Shown here: in pieces, positions 10,635 to 21,746 of the stretch
Position numbering within the stretch: the first letter of the stretch is position 1
How the letters are laid out: every line of letters starts with the position of its first letter
Assembly: GCF_009905375.1 (NCBI RefSeq)
Contig: NW_027420757.1
Location: 121,007 to 185,006 of the forward strand
Direction of reading: 5' to 3'
DNA from: Apium graveolens
Lineage: Eukaryota > Streptophyta > Magnoliopsida > Apiales > Apiaceae
DNA length: 64,000 nt
Notes under the pieces: model-generated
Told to the model about the DNA's origin: nothing
The model's input: the letters and a program-made list of their open reading frames with translations, nothing else
Database searches by the model: none
Position numbers and translations under genes: made by a program

Positions 10635-11935
10635 ACTAAATTGAGCCTTACTTGCTTAGAAACCGGTTTATCATATTTGTAACCCTCTAATTGAGTTTGT
10701 CATATATTACCATCCATTTAAATCCACACAATCACTGTAACTTTTTGCGCACCTGATCCCGAATCCAAAGCTATTGCGTATCAATTAAAGCTTTAATAAA
10801 TATTAATATAGAAAATTTACTTGATATTGGGGGTTTTAGGTTTTTAACGACAGTGTTGTACTAGAGAAACAGAAGTTGTAAGAGAAGCAGAAAGTGGAAG
10901 CTCGGTTGGGCATGTGTACGCGTATAAGAAAAGCCTAAAATGCTATTTGGTCTACCATTTAGGTTAAAACGCCAAATAAATTACCATTTTAATCTCTTTT
11001 TTATTTATATATAAGAAACCTAAATACAAGTAAAATGGTGAACACAAAAGCGTTAAACTTTAAACGCCGATTTAAAATCCGTTTTGAAATAGATTAAAAA
11101 CATTACACGAAATACCAGTTAAACGGAACACGAAATAGCGGTAAAGGCTTAGACGCTACATATTATTTCATTTTAATTTTATAATAAAATTAAAAATAAA
11201 ACAAAATGCGGAATGAAGCAATGTCTAGGCTTTAAATGCTAGACGAAGTCTTGTTTTCTTTCAATACATTGTTTTATATCACGTTTTTGTTTAATTTATT
11301 TTAATCCTCTAACCCTTGTTTTGTAGAATAAAGCCTGTTAAAATGTAAATGTACAAAAACTATTTTAAAACAAGTAAATAGCTCAGGGAACTAACACAAC
11401 TCTCAACACTGAGTAACAGTTAAAACCAATAACAAAAGATTACAAGAAAATGAGCACCAAAGTGTTATTTAAATCAAAGTCTATGTACAAGAATTATTAC
11501 ATGAAACTTCAAGTTCTTGAGACAAGAAAGTCGTGAGTAGTAACTTGCTTAATGTAAAGCAAACACTCTACTATGCATTAAGATCTAGTTTAACGTCTAA
11601 AACAAACTTTTTTTCCGCTAATAGCCTTTCTATATTAAGGATTGAGGAATGTAAAACGCACTTGATTCTCCTATTTAGCCCTTTGACCTACCAAAAAGTG
11701 AAAATGTGCATTCATTTCAATTTCATCAACTCTGAATGTATAGTTCTTCAATGATCACAAAGCTAATAGAGGAAACACACATATATAAAATGCATAACTC
11801 ACAAGTATGATTAGAATCACAATTCGTTATTCATCTAAACGATTAGGATACTTATTTTCGTTAAACATAGGTTAATGTTGCGAAAAAATTAAAATAAATA
11901 TTTATTCGTGCATTTTTATAATAGTAAAATTATAG
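10635..11935 (-). mobile_element. MULE upstream (5') non-coding region, block 1
   Basis: Shared with 30190-31358 and 45214-46503 at high similarity (landmarks: TTGATATTGGGGGTTTTAGG, GCATGTGTACGCGTATAAGA, CAAACACTCTACTATGCATT). It is non-coding; short open frames differ between the copies. The similarity of the third copy ends at about 11935, so this is probably the limit of MULE-derived sequence before a truncated LTR element begins. No clear terminal inverted repeat was found. Confidence 0.65.
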
Positions 11936-12228
11936 AATGGTTGATTGAGAGAGAAGAAAGAAGGAAAATGAATCAAGCTGAATATGAGGAAAGAAAGAGA
12001 AGGTATGATGAAGAACTTGAAATGTTTATAAAAAGGTCTGAAGAATTGAAAGCACAAGGAATGAGCAGAATATCCAAAGATGGGAAGTTTCTCAATATCA
12101 AAGTTGGCCAATTCTTAAGGTTTAGAATTGATTTACTGAATAGTGGTTATCCACGGGATGTCAGGTTTAAACTAATAGAAGGTTTAAGTGGAACCCCGAT
12201 TGTAGAAGAGATTGAGATTCTTGTTTAG
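11936..12228 (+). pseudogene. LTR-element 3' ORF fragment, 5' truncated
   Basis: An open frame (WLIEREERR..., EYEERKRRYDEELEMFIKRS, SRISKDGKFLNIKVGQFLRF, RIDLLNSGYPRDVRF) starts abruptly at the MULE junction and ends 210 bases before a polypurine tract and LTR. From its position it is the last ORF of an LTR retroelement whose 5' part is missing. The first half is a charged, probably coiled-coil region. I do not recognise a domain, and its function is unknown. The block 2 copy (46504-46800) has stops and a deletion. Confidence 0.55.
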
Positions 12229-12428
12229 TTAAGGGATATTTTTAAGAAAAAACAGAGGCAAAAACAATCTTTACTTGACCTTTGTAACTACTTAAATCTT
12301 CTAAATCTTCTATTGTATAAAAGTTGTAATTGTTTCAATTTTCATGTATTTACTTTACTTTCCATTTTAGCTTGGGATTAGTCTTGTTAATAGGCATGAA
12401 TTTGTGTTAAGCAATCTTCTCACAAATT

Positions 12429-12437
12429 GGGGGAGAT
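12429..12437 (+). promoter_or_regulatory. polypurine tract
   Basis: GGGGGAGAT immediately before TGTTGTGCAAG, the expected position for plus-strand priming next to a 3' LTR. Confidence 0.7.
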
Positions 12438-13694
12438 TGTTGTGCAAGACATGCTTGTACCTCAACAAGACTAAGTCATATTGACAACCCTAAGTAAGTT
12501 GTATTGTTATCTTAGTTTGTATTTGTACTTGTAATATTTTAAAGTCTGTAAAATGCAAAGGAGTAAACTGGAGTATTTTTCCTTAAACAGTATCAATCCT
12601 AAGGATTCTATGTGGAAGAAGATCAAAAAGATAGAGTTTGGAGTTGAATAAATCTGTTTGGATAAAAATACACTAAGTCAAGATCTCTAAGTCACAGATT
12701 CAGTGTTATAGAGAAGTCACTCGAGAACTCCATATGACTTATCGAGAAGTCAGGAAAGCTACTAGAGAACTCAGAGAGATATCGACAAGTCAATTGAAGA
12801 CATAAAGTTGGAGATATCGACAAGTCATTTCTTCACTAGAGAACTAAGAGTTATCGACAAGTCTACATTCATTAGAGAACTCTGAGTTACCGATAAGTCA
12901 AACTCCACTAGAGAACTCAGAGATATCGATAAGTCAAAATTCACTAGAGAACTCTAAGTTGTCGATAAGTCGAAGTGAAGACATGAAGATGAGAGACCTC
13001 GACAAGCCAAAGTCTCTTATAGAGAACTCAAAGACCTCTATAAGTCAAATTCACTATAGAGTATTAGAGATCTCGATAAGTGATTATACTTATCGAGATG
13101 TCAAGATCTCTATATGCATAACTGGAGATCTCGAGGTAAATTCTCAAAGTACAAAATGCGGACCAGTTCAATATCCAAGATCTACAATCAATAAACAATC
13201 CAACCAGCTGGATTAATAAGTCTACAAAAAGCAACTTGAAGTATATGGAAGATTGAAGTAAACACAGGATGCTAAAGATATGTTAAACCAGAAATAGAAG
13301 ATTCACTTTTCCTAAAATGGAAATGACAAGTCACAGTTTACTAAAGGTTAATAGCATATCTTATTGTACACTGTGTAAACCAGCAGTTAACTGAATTATA
13401 AAGTTAACACTGGTCCTTTGTTAGAAGTAACAATTTAGATAGAAAAATCTTGTAACACTCTCAAGCAGAAGCTATACTCTTTATCAACAAAGAGCCTAGA
13501 AATTTTGTAGCAAAACATTCTTGATCTTAATATAAAATTATATGAGTTTTGAAAGATTTGTATTTTTTATTATTGCATGCTTATATTCTGCATTAACACA
13601 TTTTTCTACAAGATTTAATTTACTTTGTTCAACCATAAAAATTCAAAAAAAGCACAAAAATACCTAAAATACATTCAATCCCTCTGTATGTTAA
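12438..13694 (+). repeat. 3' LTR of the 5'-truncated retroelement, block 1
   Basis: Starts TGTTGTGCAAGAC after the polypurine tract. The block 2 copy ends CCTAACA at 48298; here the last 14-18 bases were lost between two GTTA repeats (CTGTATGTTA then ACCATAAA). From 12670 to 13130 it carries about ten degenerate units of the type ACTAGAGAACTCAGAGATAT followed by CGATAAGTCA. No 5' LTR is present nearby. Confidence 0.75.
12670..13130 (+). repeat. degenerate tandem repeats inside the LTR
   Basis: Roughly 35-45-base units, each with GAGAACTC(A/T)GAG and ATCGA(C/T)AAGTCA, alternating around the array. Also present at 47270-47690. They lie in the U3 half by position. Confidence 0.7.
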
Positions 13695-15019
13695 CCATAA
13701 ACCCTACTGGAAATAAAGTGCATGGATTGCAATAGTGTTTTATTTTAGAATCTGGTGACAAGTATCGTCGTCAGCACTTACAAGTTACAAGATGGTTAGA
13801 TTGAAACAGTATGGAGTAAAAGTAATTCCCTTTAATTGGACAAAAAGAATTACAAAAGTTTAATTATGCAAAAGAGTCATTGCACCAACTTCATAATATC
13901 TACACATGTATATTTGAATAAAAATGGTGAAGTACTCTAGGCGTCTAGATTAGTGTCTGGAAGAAACGCGCCCTACTTAAGGGCGTCTTAAGTGATTATT
14001 CTAGGCGGTGATTACCAAAATTGAGTATTTTGGGGAGAAAATCCTCTTTTTCTAGGTAATTTGGGTATTATTTCGTTTTAAATTTAATGGTAGTATCATA
14101 ATTTATTAGTTTTTTAAATTTTTTAGGGTTCAATAATACTCTTTCGAATTTTAAAAAAAAATCTTAAAAAGTTGAATTAAAGACACATATAATTTAACAA
14201 CTTTTAACATTTTGGGTTTCATCAATCTCCTTTTAGATTTAAAAATATTATAAAAAATTAATAAAAACTACACTGATTTAGGGTTACCTAGCCTAAACCC
14301 TAAATTAATCTAGGAAATCTTGAAACCAAAAATATAAATTTTGAATTAAACTTTTTTAAATTTTAAGGATATAACTTAATTTAATATTTTAAACATTTTA
14401 GGGTTCACTAATTTCTTTTTCGGTTTTAGAAATATATTTAAAATATTTTTTTTATTATTTTAGGGTTTAAAAAAAATTGGGTTTGATAATATTTACTTTT
14501 AAAAAATATTATATACAAAATACTAGATAGAATAGTGTTTTGGGATCAAAATCGTGGTGTTTTGATGCCAAAACACTATATCATATAACATCTTAGCAGA
14601 TTAAAAATTTTAAGAAACAAACTCAAAGCACACAACATTACATGATGTGGCGTGTGACTTAAAATTTTCTAGAAAAAAAGATATTCAACGTTACATCTAG
14701 TAGCATTTTGGGTTAATTTTCAAATATTACACGATACACCGTTATGAAATAATATTTTAGGTCATATTTTTAAAAAATGACATTTTGAATCATTTTTTAC
14801 ACCAGAATGACATCCAAGGCTACACCCCTTAGATAAAACACTAAATGAAGTAGCTTGATGGCACAAAACAAAACGCTACATCATGTATGAAAGTGGTACC
14901 AAAAGGGGGGTAAAGGATGTCAAATTGGATGTTTATGATGTTAACATGTTAATTATACCAATATATTATTGAAAGTGACTCTTATAGGGTTCAAAATCAC
15001 TTTAATATAGGTGTAAAGT
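13695..15019. other. duplicated non-coding region, block 1
   Basis: Matches 48299-49650. Includes CTCTAGGCGTCTAG and TTAAGGGCG stretches and AT-rich sequence with repeated TTTTAGGGTTTA-like motifs. No coding frame of note. The match ends at about 15019 (GTGTAAAGTGACT), where the MATH-like gene fragment begins. Confidence 0.6.
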
Positions 15020-15269
15020 GACTTTGAAAATGAGTTTAGTTTTAGCATCCTCAATATGACAATCAATTGAGTGAAGCTCATTAACGAGAGGCTTTGAAAA
15101 CCGGAGATGTTCTATATAGTTCAGGCGGTTCACCACCCAGCTCATGTCGAGTCCCTGATTCTGCAAGTAGGAAAATATATCCCTGTACGCAGCAATCATC
15201 TCGCAATCGACATCAGTGATAGATATTTTGATAAAGTCATTCGGTGAGGTGCATAAAACAATCAGATTC
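15020..15269 (-). pseudogene. MATH/coiled-coil-like gene, downstream part
   Basis: Minus frame with SITDVDCEMIAAYRDIF, GLDMSWVVNRLNYIEHLRF and ELHSIDCHIEDAKTKL. The pattern (acidic helix, then a W-V-x2-L motif and coiled coil) resembles the C-terminal part of plant MATH/coiled-coil proteins; family assignment is tentative. The segment continues the exon at 21747-22136: removing CACTA-1 and one TTC duplication gives one uninterrupted frame across the junction. The gene end was lost at 15019, the edge of the duplicated block. Confidence 0.5.
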
Positions 15270-15720
15270 CACTACAAGAAAAAAGAGTAAAAGCGACCAA
15301 ACAAAAGCGACCAAATATAAATTCCACCAAAAATGGTGGCTTTTAAAATCAATCTCACTTAACCAAAAATCGCGCATAAAAGCGACCGATATCGGTGGTT
15401 TTTGTAAGCGGTCACTTTTATTCGGTGGAATTTAAGGTCGGTGGCTTTTAGTCGGGGGCTTTTATTAACAAAAGCAACCGCCTATTTTTCAACGGTCGAT
15501 TTTAAGGTTTCAAGATTTTGCGGGAAAATTGCCGCCAAAATGAAGCCTGAAATTAGAAAACAAAAGCGACCGTCCAGTCGCTTTTAAATTAATTACCAAA
15601 AAACATTAAAAAAATACAACGATTATTTTAATAAAAACAACCACTAGTGGTCGCTTTTATAAAATCCACTGAATGCGGTGGATTTTATAAAAGCGACCGC
15701 ATATGGTGGAATTTAGACTC
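15270..15720. repeat. CACTA-1 left terminal and subterminal repeats
   Basis: Many copies of AAAAGCGACC, its complement GGTCGCTTTT, and variants such as GGTGGCTTTTA and AATTCCACC, in both orientations. Such arrays are the usual binding region for the element's DNA-binding protein in En/Spm-type elements. Confidence 0.8.
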
Positions 15721-16191
15721 CAAAAAATTAACAACTACTCGATTTTGTCCATACTTTCCTTTTCCCGATCTCCATTTCCCTTCCTACAAAATTTCTACCA
15801 TTTTCCTTCCATTTTCAACTCAAATATCTACTACTTTCAAGTCAAGTAAGTACAATTTCTGAACTACTTATACTTTGTTTATGATGATTCTTGTTTGTTT
15901 ATTTCTCACATAAATGTAATATTAATTGATATAATTTAAATGAAATTTTAAATTTTAATTGTTAATAATTTAAATGTAGTCTTCAAAAACTAAAAGATTT
16001 TAATATATTTGTTAACTTTCTCCGCTTGATACAAGATAATTTGAATTAAATCATTGAAATAATTTAAAAAAAATGAAATAATTATTGTTCATTTATTTTC
16101 ATTAAATATCTTGTACACATAATGAATTTATTTAGGTATGTTTTGTTAATTAGTAATATATTATTAATTATAGAATCTATACATCTTGTAG

Positions 16192-16374
16192 ATGACATCG
16201 GATCGTAGTTGGATGAATCGTCGATTTGATGCAAGGAAAAATATAACGGAAGAGTACAAAATTGGTGTTAATGGTTTCATTAAGTTTGCCGTTGCAAATA
16301 CGGATGCTTCAAAGGGGAGAATAAGATGTCCATGTAATGAATGTGAAAATTTTTATATAAAAAAATCCCGATGA
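16192..16374 (+). pseudogene. CACTA transposase N-terminal (Transpos_assoc) fragment
   Basis: A 60-residue frame with RSWMNRRFDARKNITEEYK, GVNGFIKFA and GRIRCPCNECENF matches the transposase-associated domain at the N-terminus of plant CACTA transposases: R-S-W-M, then G-V-x2-F-I, then the C-P-C-x2-C cluster. It lies downstream of the left subterminal repeats as in autonomous elements. The catalytic part is absent; the frame stops and a tandem array follows. Confidence 0.8.
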
Positions 16375-16439
16375 TGTGTTGATTTTGTTTTCTTGATTTT
16401 TTGTTCGATCATTTGGATCTTTGTTGTATAAATCTTAGG

Positions 16440-16875
16440 TTTTTATCTAGACAACTGATGCTTGACTGTTAAAATGTCAAACCAAATAAAATTATTTTGA
16501 TATGAAATTTTGGTAATATCACTAATATATATCTATTGACATCCATATGGTTGGATGGTTGAAAAATATTTTTAAAATAATCGAAACATTAATTCAAGAT
16601 TCAACACTAGTTAGCTACACTAGTCGAACTGATGCTTGACTGTTAAAATGTCAAACCAAATAATATTATTTTGTTATGAAATTTTGGTTATATCACTAAT
16701 ATATATATATATCTATTTACATCCATACGGTGGGATCGTTGAAAAATATTTTTAAAATAATCGAAACTCTAATTCAGGATTCAACACTAGTTAGCTATAC
16801 TAGTCAAACTCATGCTTGACTGTTGAAATATCAAACCAAATAAAATTATTTTGATATTAAATTTTAGTTAAATCA

Positions 16876-16906
<31 letters not shown>

Positions 16907-17925
16907 CTATTTATATACATACGGCTGGATCGTTGAAAAATATTTTTAAGACAATCGAAACACTAATTCAAGATTCAACAGTAGTTAGCTCTACTAGTCA
17001 AACTGATGCTTGACTATTAAAATGTCAAACCAAATAAATATATTTTGATATAAAATTTCGGTTATATCGCTAATATATATATCTATTGACATCCATATGG
17101 TTGGATCTTTGAAAAATATTTTTAAAATAATCGAAATATTAATTCAAGATTCAACACTATTTAGCTGTACTAGTCAAACTGATGATTTACTGTTAAAATG
17201 TCAAACCAAATAAATTTATTTTGATATGAAATTTTGGTTATATCACTAATATATATATATATATATATATCTATTGACATCCATAAGGTTGGATCATTGA
17301 ATAATATTTTTAAAATAATCGAAGCACTAATTCGAGATTCAACACTAGTTAGCTATACTAGTCAAACTGATGCTTGACTGTTAAAATGTCAAACCAAATA
17401 AATTTATTTTGATATGAAATTTTGGTTATATCACTAATATATATACCTATTCACATCCATATGGTTGGATTGTTGAAAAATATTTTTAAAATAATCGAAA
17501 CACTAATTCAAGATTCAACACAAGTTAGCTGTTCTAGTCAAACTGATGCTTGACTGTTAAAATGTCAAATCAAATAAAGTAATTTTGATATGAAATTTTG
17601 GTTATATAAGTAATATATATATATATCTATTTATATCCATACGTTTGGATCATATATAAATATTTTTAAAAAGATCGAAACATCGACATGGGACTAAACA
17701 CGGGTAAGTAGTACTAATTAAATCATTGGTTGACTGTTAAAATAACAAATCAAATAAATGAATTTTTTTCTGAAAATTTTGTCATATCTCCAATATATAC
17801 CGTTATTGACATTCGTACAGTTGCATCATTTATAAATATTTTTAAAAAACTAAAATATTGATAGAGAACTTGACACTAGTAAGTACTTTTAGTCGAATCA
17901 CTAATATATATATATATATATATAT
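16440..17925. repeat. tandem array of 175-190 bp units in CACTA-1
   Basis: About eight units, each with GATGCTTGACTGTTAAAATG, AATTTTGGTTATATCACTAA, a variable (AT)n run, CATCCATA(C/T)GGTTGGATC, and TTGAAAAATATTTTTAAAAT. Unit starts are near 16455, 16629, 16811, 17002, 17182, 17366, 17543 and 17719; the last units are the most diverged. The core matches, in reverse complement, the array in CACTA-3 (33700-34770). Confidence 0.85.
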
Positions 17926-19202
17926 CTTTTGTTTTTTAGGATCTAATCATATAGATGTCAATATTTTATTTTTTAAGTAATATGCAAATGCAAATGCAAA
18001 TGATAAGAATGAAGTGAAGTTATTTTCAAGTTTGGGATTTATGAACAAAATAGAGTTACTTTTTTGTGTTTAGGGAGCTAGGTACCTTAAGTTGAATTTT
18101 CTTGTTTGATTAGTTATGTTAGTTAAAATTAGAAATTTATTTGATAAAGGTGTTTGTTTGATTTGAAGATAGTAGTTCATATATGATATTTTCTCACAAC
18201 AAAAATGTTTCTTGATAAAAGAAAATCAGAGAGATTTTTTTTGTAACCTTTAAAAGGTTATAGTTGTTTAAAAATCATACCGAACATACACAATATTCTC
18301 GAAAGTAGGGCCTTCGATTATGCATATGTTACCCGAGCCGTTCCTGTAAAGACCCAGTTTTTAAAAAAATTAACTAGGCAAGCTCTGAAGGATGTTGTGA
18401 AGTTATCCAAAATTTTGAAAGTCTTGAGATACCAAAATAAAGCATTAAAAGACTTGAACTGGTTAGTTTTATTTGTTTATATGTTTTGCAAACTAGTAGT
18501 GATTGTTGTGTTTATATGACCACGAGATTGCTGTTCGGTAAATTTCAAAGATGTAGATGTTATATGTGTCCTTCCTCGGTTGTTTTATGTATGGCACGGA
18601 GAATTGAAACACAAATATAATTAGTTTGACACAGCAGGGCACATGTCATGCAGTCATCACTAAACATGCTTGGTCAAACAAACTGGATTATTATAGGAAA
18701 AAATGATAAATTTTTTAATATGCAGATTGTTCTGTATAAATTACCGACCTGAACAATGTAAGCAAGTAGATGTGGTTGTCCGGTTCTTTGCACCACAAAA
18801 CTTCTGTTTCTGCAAATAATCCAGACATTGTTAAATGTGTCTGATTAGTAATAACTGAATCAAAAATTCTAGTTTACCAGAAAATATCTTGCACTTCACA
18901 AATATCTTTGCCGGGAGCTTTTCTCCAACCAAAATTGATGATCATAAATGTGCTCTTTTTTTATAGTGGTAGTACACTCTATTAGTCTTTTTAGCTGGAC
19001 AGTAACAAAAATTTGAGAGTATAGATCTAGTTAGGGAGTCTTCAAATTAATTGATTTCAGCTTATCTGGACACGGTTGTGTGTCAAATTTGAAAGGTTTA
19101 ATTAAGGTTTCTTCAAATTGGGGTTTTATATTTCAATTAGGGTTCAAATCGAAGTTTCTCTACTTAAACTCGACTTATTATGTTCTCTCTCTTTCATTTC
19201 AG
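17926..19202. other. CACTA-1 interior without recognised genes
   Basis: AT-rich non-coding sequence between the tandem array and the captured exon. It could include introns or upstream sequence of the captured fragment, but no frame supports that. Confidence 0.4.
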
Positions 19203-19375
19203 GTTCTCTTCAGTTGATTTTCAGAGAAGTGGAGGAGGGGGATTGTCTCCTGGGAAGTTGAGGAGTATGTTGATGGGAGTTGAAAAGTTGAGAAAACAAG
19301 AAATGCCTCAAGAAGATGAAGAAATGGATCCTATTTTTGACTTGAGATCTCAAGATTTTGAGATCCAGGACAATG
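19203..19375 (+). pseudogene. captured exon of an unidentified plant gene
   Basis: An open stretch with normal coding character, in frame: FQRSGGGGLSPGKLRSMLMG, VEKLRKQEMPQEDEEMDPIF and DLRSQDFEIQDN. It is preceded by a good acceptor (TCTCTTTCATTTCAG) and followed by a donor (CAATG|GTATTC), as expected for an internal exon. It has no similarity to transposon proteins that I recognise and lies inside CACTA-1, so a host gene fragment is the simplest reading. The parent gene is not recognised. Confidence 0.5.
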
Positions 19376-20307
19376 GTATTCTACACACACAAAAAATATT
19401 TTTTATTTTTGTGATTTTCTGGATTTTTAACTTTGTTAAATAATGTATTTAAGTGTTTTTGTCTGATTATATGGCTTAATATAAGTGAAAAGTGTGTTCG
19501 AGTTAATGAGAATTTTGTTTATATGTTTTGCAAACTAGTCCAGACTACAGGCATTACAGGCATATAGTCCATAATAAGTTTAAAAAGTTGTGGATTTAAG
19601 TTTTAGATATAATTGAGTTATCCGTATATCAGTTTGTAATTATCAGCATCAAAATTTATGTATATACTTGAACATATTACTCTGGTTTTTACACTACGTT
19701 TATACAATATTCAGTATGTTATGTCAAATGCAAAGCTTAATTCTGAAAGTTCTAACTTTGTTTGTACCGAAGTAGAGAAGATATCCGGTTATACCATTAC
19801 AATCAAAAAAGATAATGATTGATTATTGTATAATATCGTTAATTCGTTATATCGTGATCAACCATTAAGATAAGTGAGGTAGGTCTGCATCTTCTTTCCT
19901 CCCTTGTTTCTGCATATTGCAGAGTAGTGGTGATTTAGAAAGCAGGTAGTATATAAGCCGCTGGCATGATATCATTGAGCATAGCGGACCAGAGGTAGTA
20001 AAACCCGGGCTGGCAAAAGCCTAAGCATAGAACACAATAATGTATGTTGGTGAAGCTACTAATTGGCGAGCAAGCAGAAAGACAGTGTGACAGCTGCATT
20101 GTGTGATACTTTACGCGCAATTCTCTGCTCAGATAGGTATGAATGGCAGCTCATATGTTTTTAACTTAGATTGGATTCTTATTTGACTTTTTTGAAATGG
20201 CTGCTTAACATCGTTAACCGTAGTAATAACTTAATCCCCTGCTCCTTGAAACTAAAATGCCTACTAATTTACTTCATTATATAATTAATATTGAAATATA
20301 GAATTCA

Positions 20308-20360
20308 GTGTTATTTATTAATAACACTAGAATACTTTGTTACTTTGTATTCTAGTGTTA
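20308..20360. repeat. two overlapping hairpins
   Basis: GTGTTATT-TATT-AATAACAC at 20308-20327 overlaps a second hairpin with perfect 14-bp arms TAACACTAGAATAC / GTATTCTAGTGTTA (20322-20335 and 20347-20360) and an 11-base loop. It lies in a very AT-rich part of CACTA-1. Confidence 0.7.
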
Positions 20361-20681
20361 GGATCATATATCTTATTATTAATGATATTGGTATCATATT
20401 ATAATCTTAATTGATTATGTATATTAATTGATAAATAGTAATATAAGTCAGCCTTGAAATATCGATTACTGTATTATGGACAATATTATAATATTAAGTA
20501 TATCACAAATTATTATTGGTAAATAATATTATAGTAATAGTACTATTAATATATTTATTACTCCAGACATACTATTAGATATATAATCTATCTAATACCT
20601 ATAATAAACATACCTAATGTATGCACTATATCATTTGTCAAGGCTGCCGTTAGGCATGTACTCTAAGACCAGGGCTCAAAA

Positions 20682-21230
20682 TTAAAAATTAATGCAGCTT
20701 CTGATAATCTTTAACAGATTTCTGTGTTGAATATGAACAAATACTTCACTTTCACAGTCAAAACTCTTCATCGATTTTTCACACTGCATGTCAAAAACTT
20801 TTATAACAACAATTGTCCCATCAGGAGCGTGGAACATTAAGCCAAGGAGCACCACAAAGGTCCATGTTATGTGCAAAAGAATCAGCTAGAAAGTTTGCAA
20901 AAGATCCGGTGGTAGGAATTTCTCCTTGCAGCATATTGAAGATACATTCAGATATTATAAATACCTGATTATGCCCAAGGATTCTGGTATCTCTCCAGAT
21001 AAGTTGTTTGTGGAAAGATCCAAGAATTCTAGGTCTTTTAGGTTGCTGAATGATTTTGGAATTGGTCCCTGCAAGTTGTTATCTGCCAAGGATATAAAGT
21101 TTAGCACCTGAGCATTTCCAATGGTTGATGGAATATCACATGATAACTGATTCCTTGGTGCACTTTTGGTACTTGGTTCTTTTAAGTAAACTATGGAATA
21201 TTTATCTTGTAATAATTTGGTATTTGTGTG
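20682..21230 (-). pseudogene. LRR receptor kinase (subfamily XII-like) fragment
   Basis: Minus strand: LRR repeats (LSCDIPSTIGN, LNFISLADNNLQGPIPKSF, LEFLDLSTNNLSGEIPESL), then a decayed region equivalent to the post-LRR and transmembrane part, then kinase-domain sequence DGTIVVIKVFDMQCEKSMKS and FVHIQHRNLLKIIRSC. The lysine of V-I-K-V corresponds to the ATP-anchoring lysine. The segment between LRR and kinase is mostly deleted and in another frame. The fragment is wholly inside CACTA-1, indicating capture or an older insertion. Confidence 0.75.
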
Positions 21231-21429
21231 ACAGTTTTTAATAGATTTACAGGGAATGAGTGTAATTAAGATTTGATGCACTATTATCTTGTTTTCATTT
21301 AAGCTTCTTTCTCATTTCTTGTGTTTATCCTTTGTTATTAAATCTGATTTTGTTTGTAAGAATTCTAGAAAATTGAGACCAGAAAATTGAGAATAAATGG
21401 CAGGCTCCTTGTCATTTTGGTTGCAATAT

Positions 21430-21746
21430 TTGACCATATAAAAGCCACCGACTTTGGTGGCTTTAATCTAGAAGCGGGAAGTTTAAATTTTAAAGAAAAT
21501 TAAAAAGCGGGAGTTTCAATTTTTTACCAAAATATTGAAGGAAAGCTGAAAAGTTGACCTAGAATAAAAGCAACTGACAAAGCGGTCGCTTTTATATAAA
21601 TTCCACCGCTGAAAACAATTTCGACCAGGTTAAAAGCCACCTACAGGGCACGGTGGATTTTATAGTAAAATCCACCGATTTCGGTCGTTTATAACTAAAA
21701 GCAACCGATTTTGGACCGGTGGCTTTTAACCTTTTTTCTTGTAGTG
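21430..21746. repeat. CACTA-1 right terminal and subterminal repeats
   Basis: Copies of TAAAAGCCACC, GGTGGCTTTTA, GCGGTCGCTTTTA and AAATCCACCG up to the terminal CTTTTTTCTTGTAGTG. Mirrors the left end. Confidence 0.8.

Larger units (their letters stand above)
15270..21746. mobile_element. CACTA-1, 6.5-kb element with gene fragments
   Basis: Both ends read CACTACAAGAAAAAAG inward (15270 on plus, 21746 on minus), then G(A/T)TAAAAGC(G/C)ACC. The flanks are the 3-bp target duplication TTC (15267-15269 and 21747-21749), the length expected of the CACTA (En/Spm) superfamily. Subterminal repeats, a Transpos_assoc domain fragment, a tandem array, a host-like exon and an LRR-RLK fragment lie inside. 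No complete transposase is present, so it is non-autonomous. It interrupts the exon of a MATH-like gene. Confidence 0.9.

Noticed and set aside
12959..13216. Plus-strand 85-residue open frame, also at 47519-47776
   Set aside because: It lies in the tandem-repeat part of an LTR; its conservation between the blocks is explained by the block duplication.
16440..17925. CRISPR-like regular repeat array
   Set aside because: Units are tandem, 175-190 bases with no unique spacers, in plant DNA; it is a satellite-like array.
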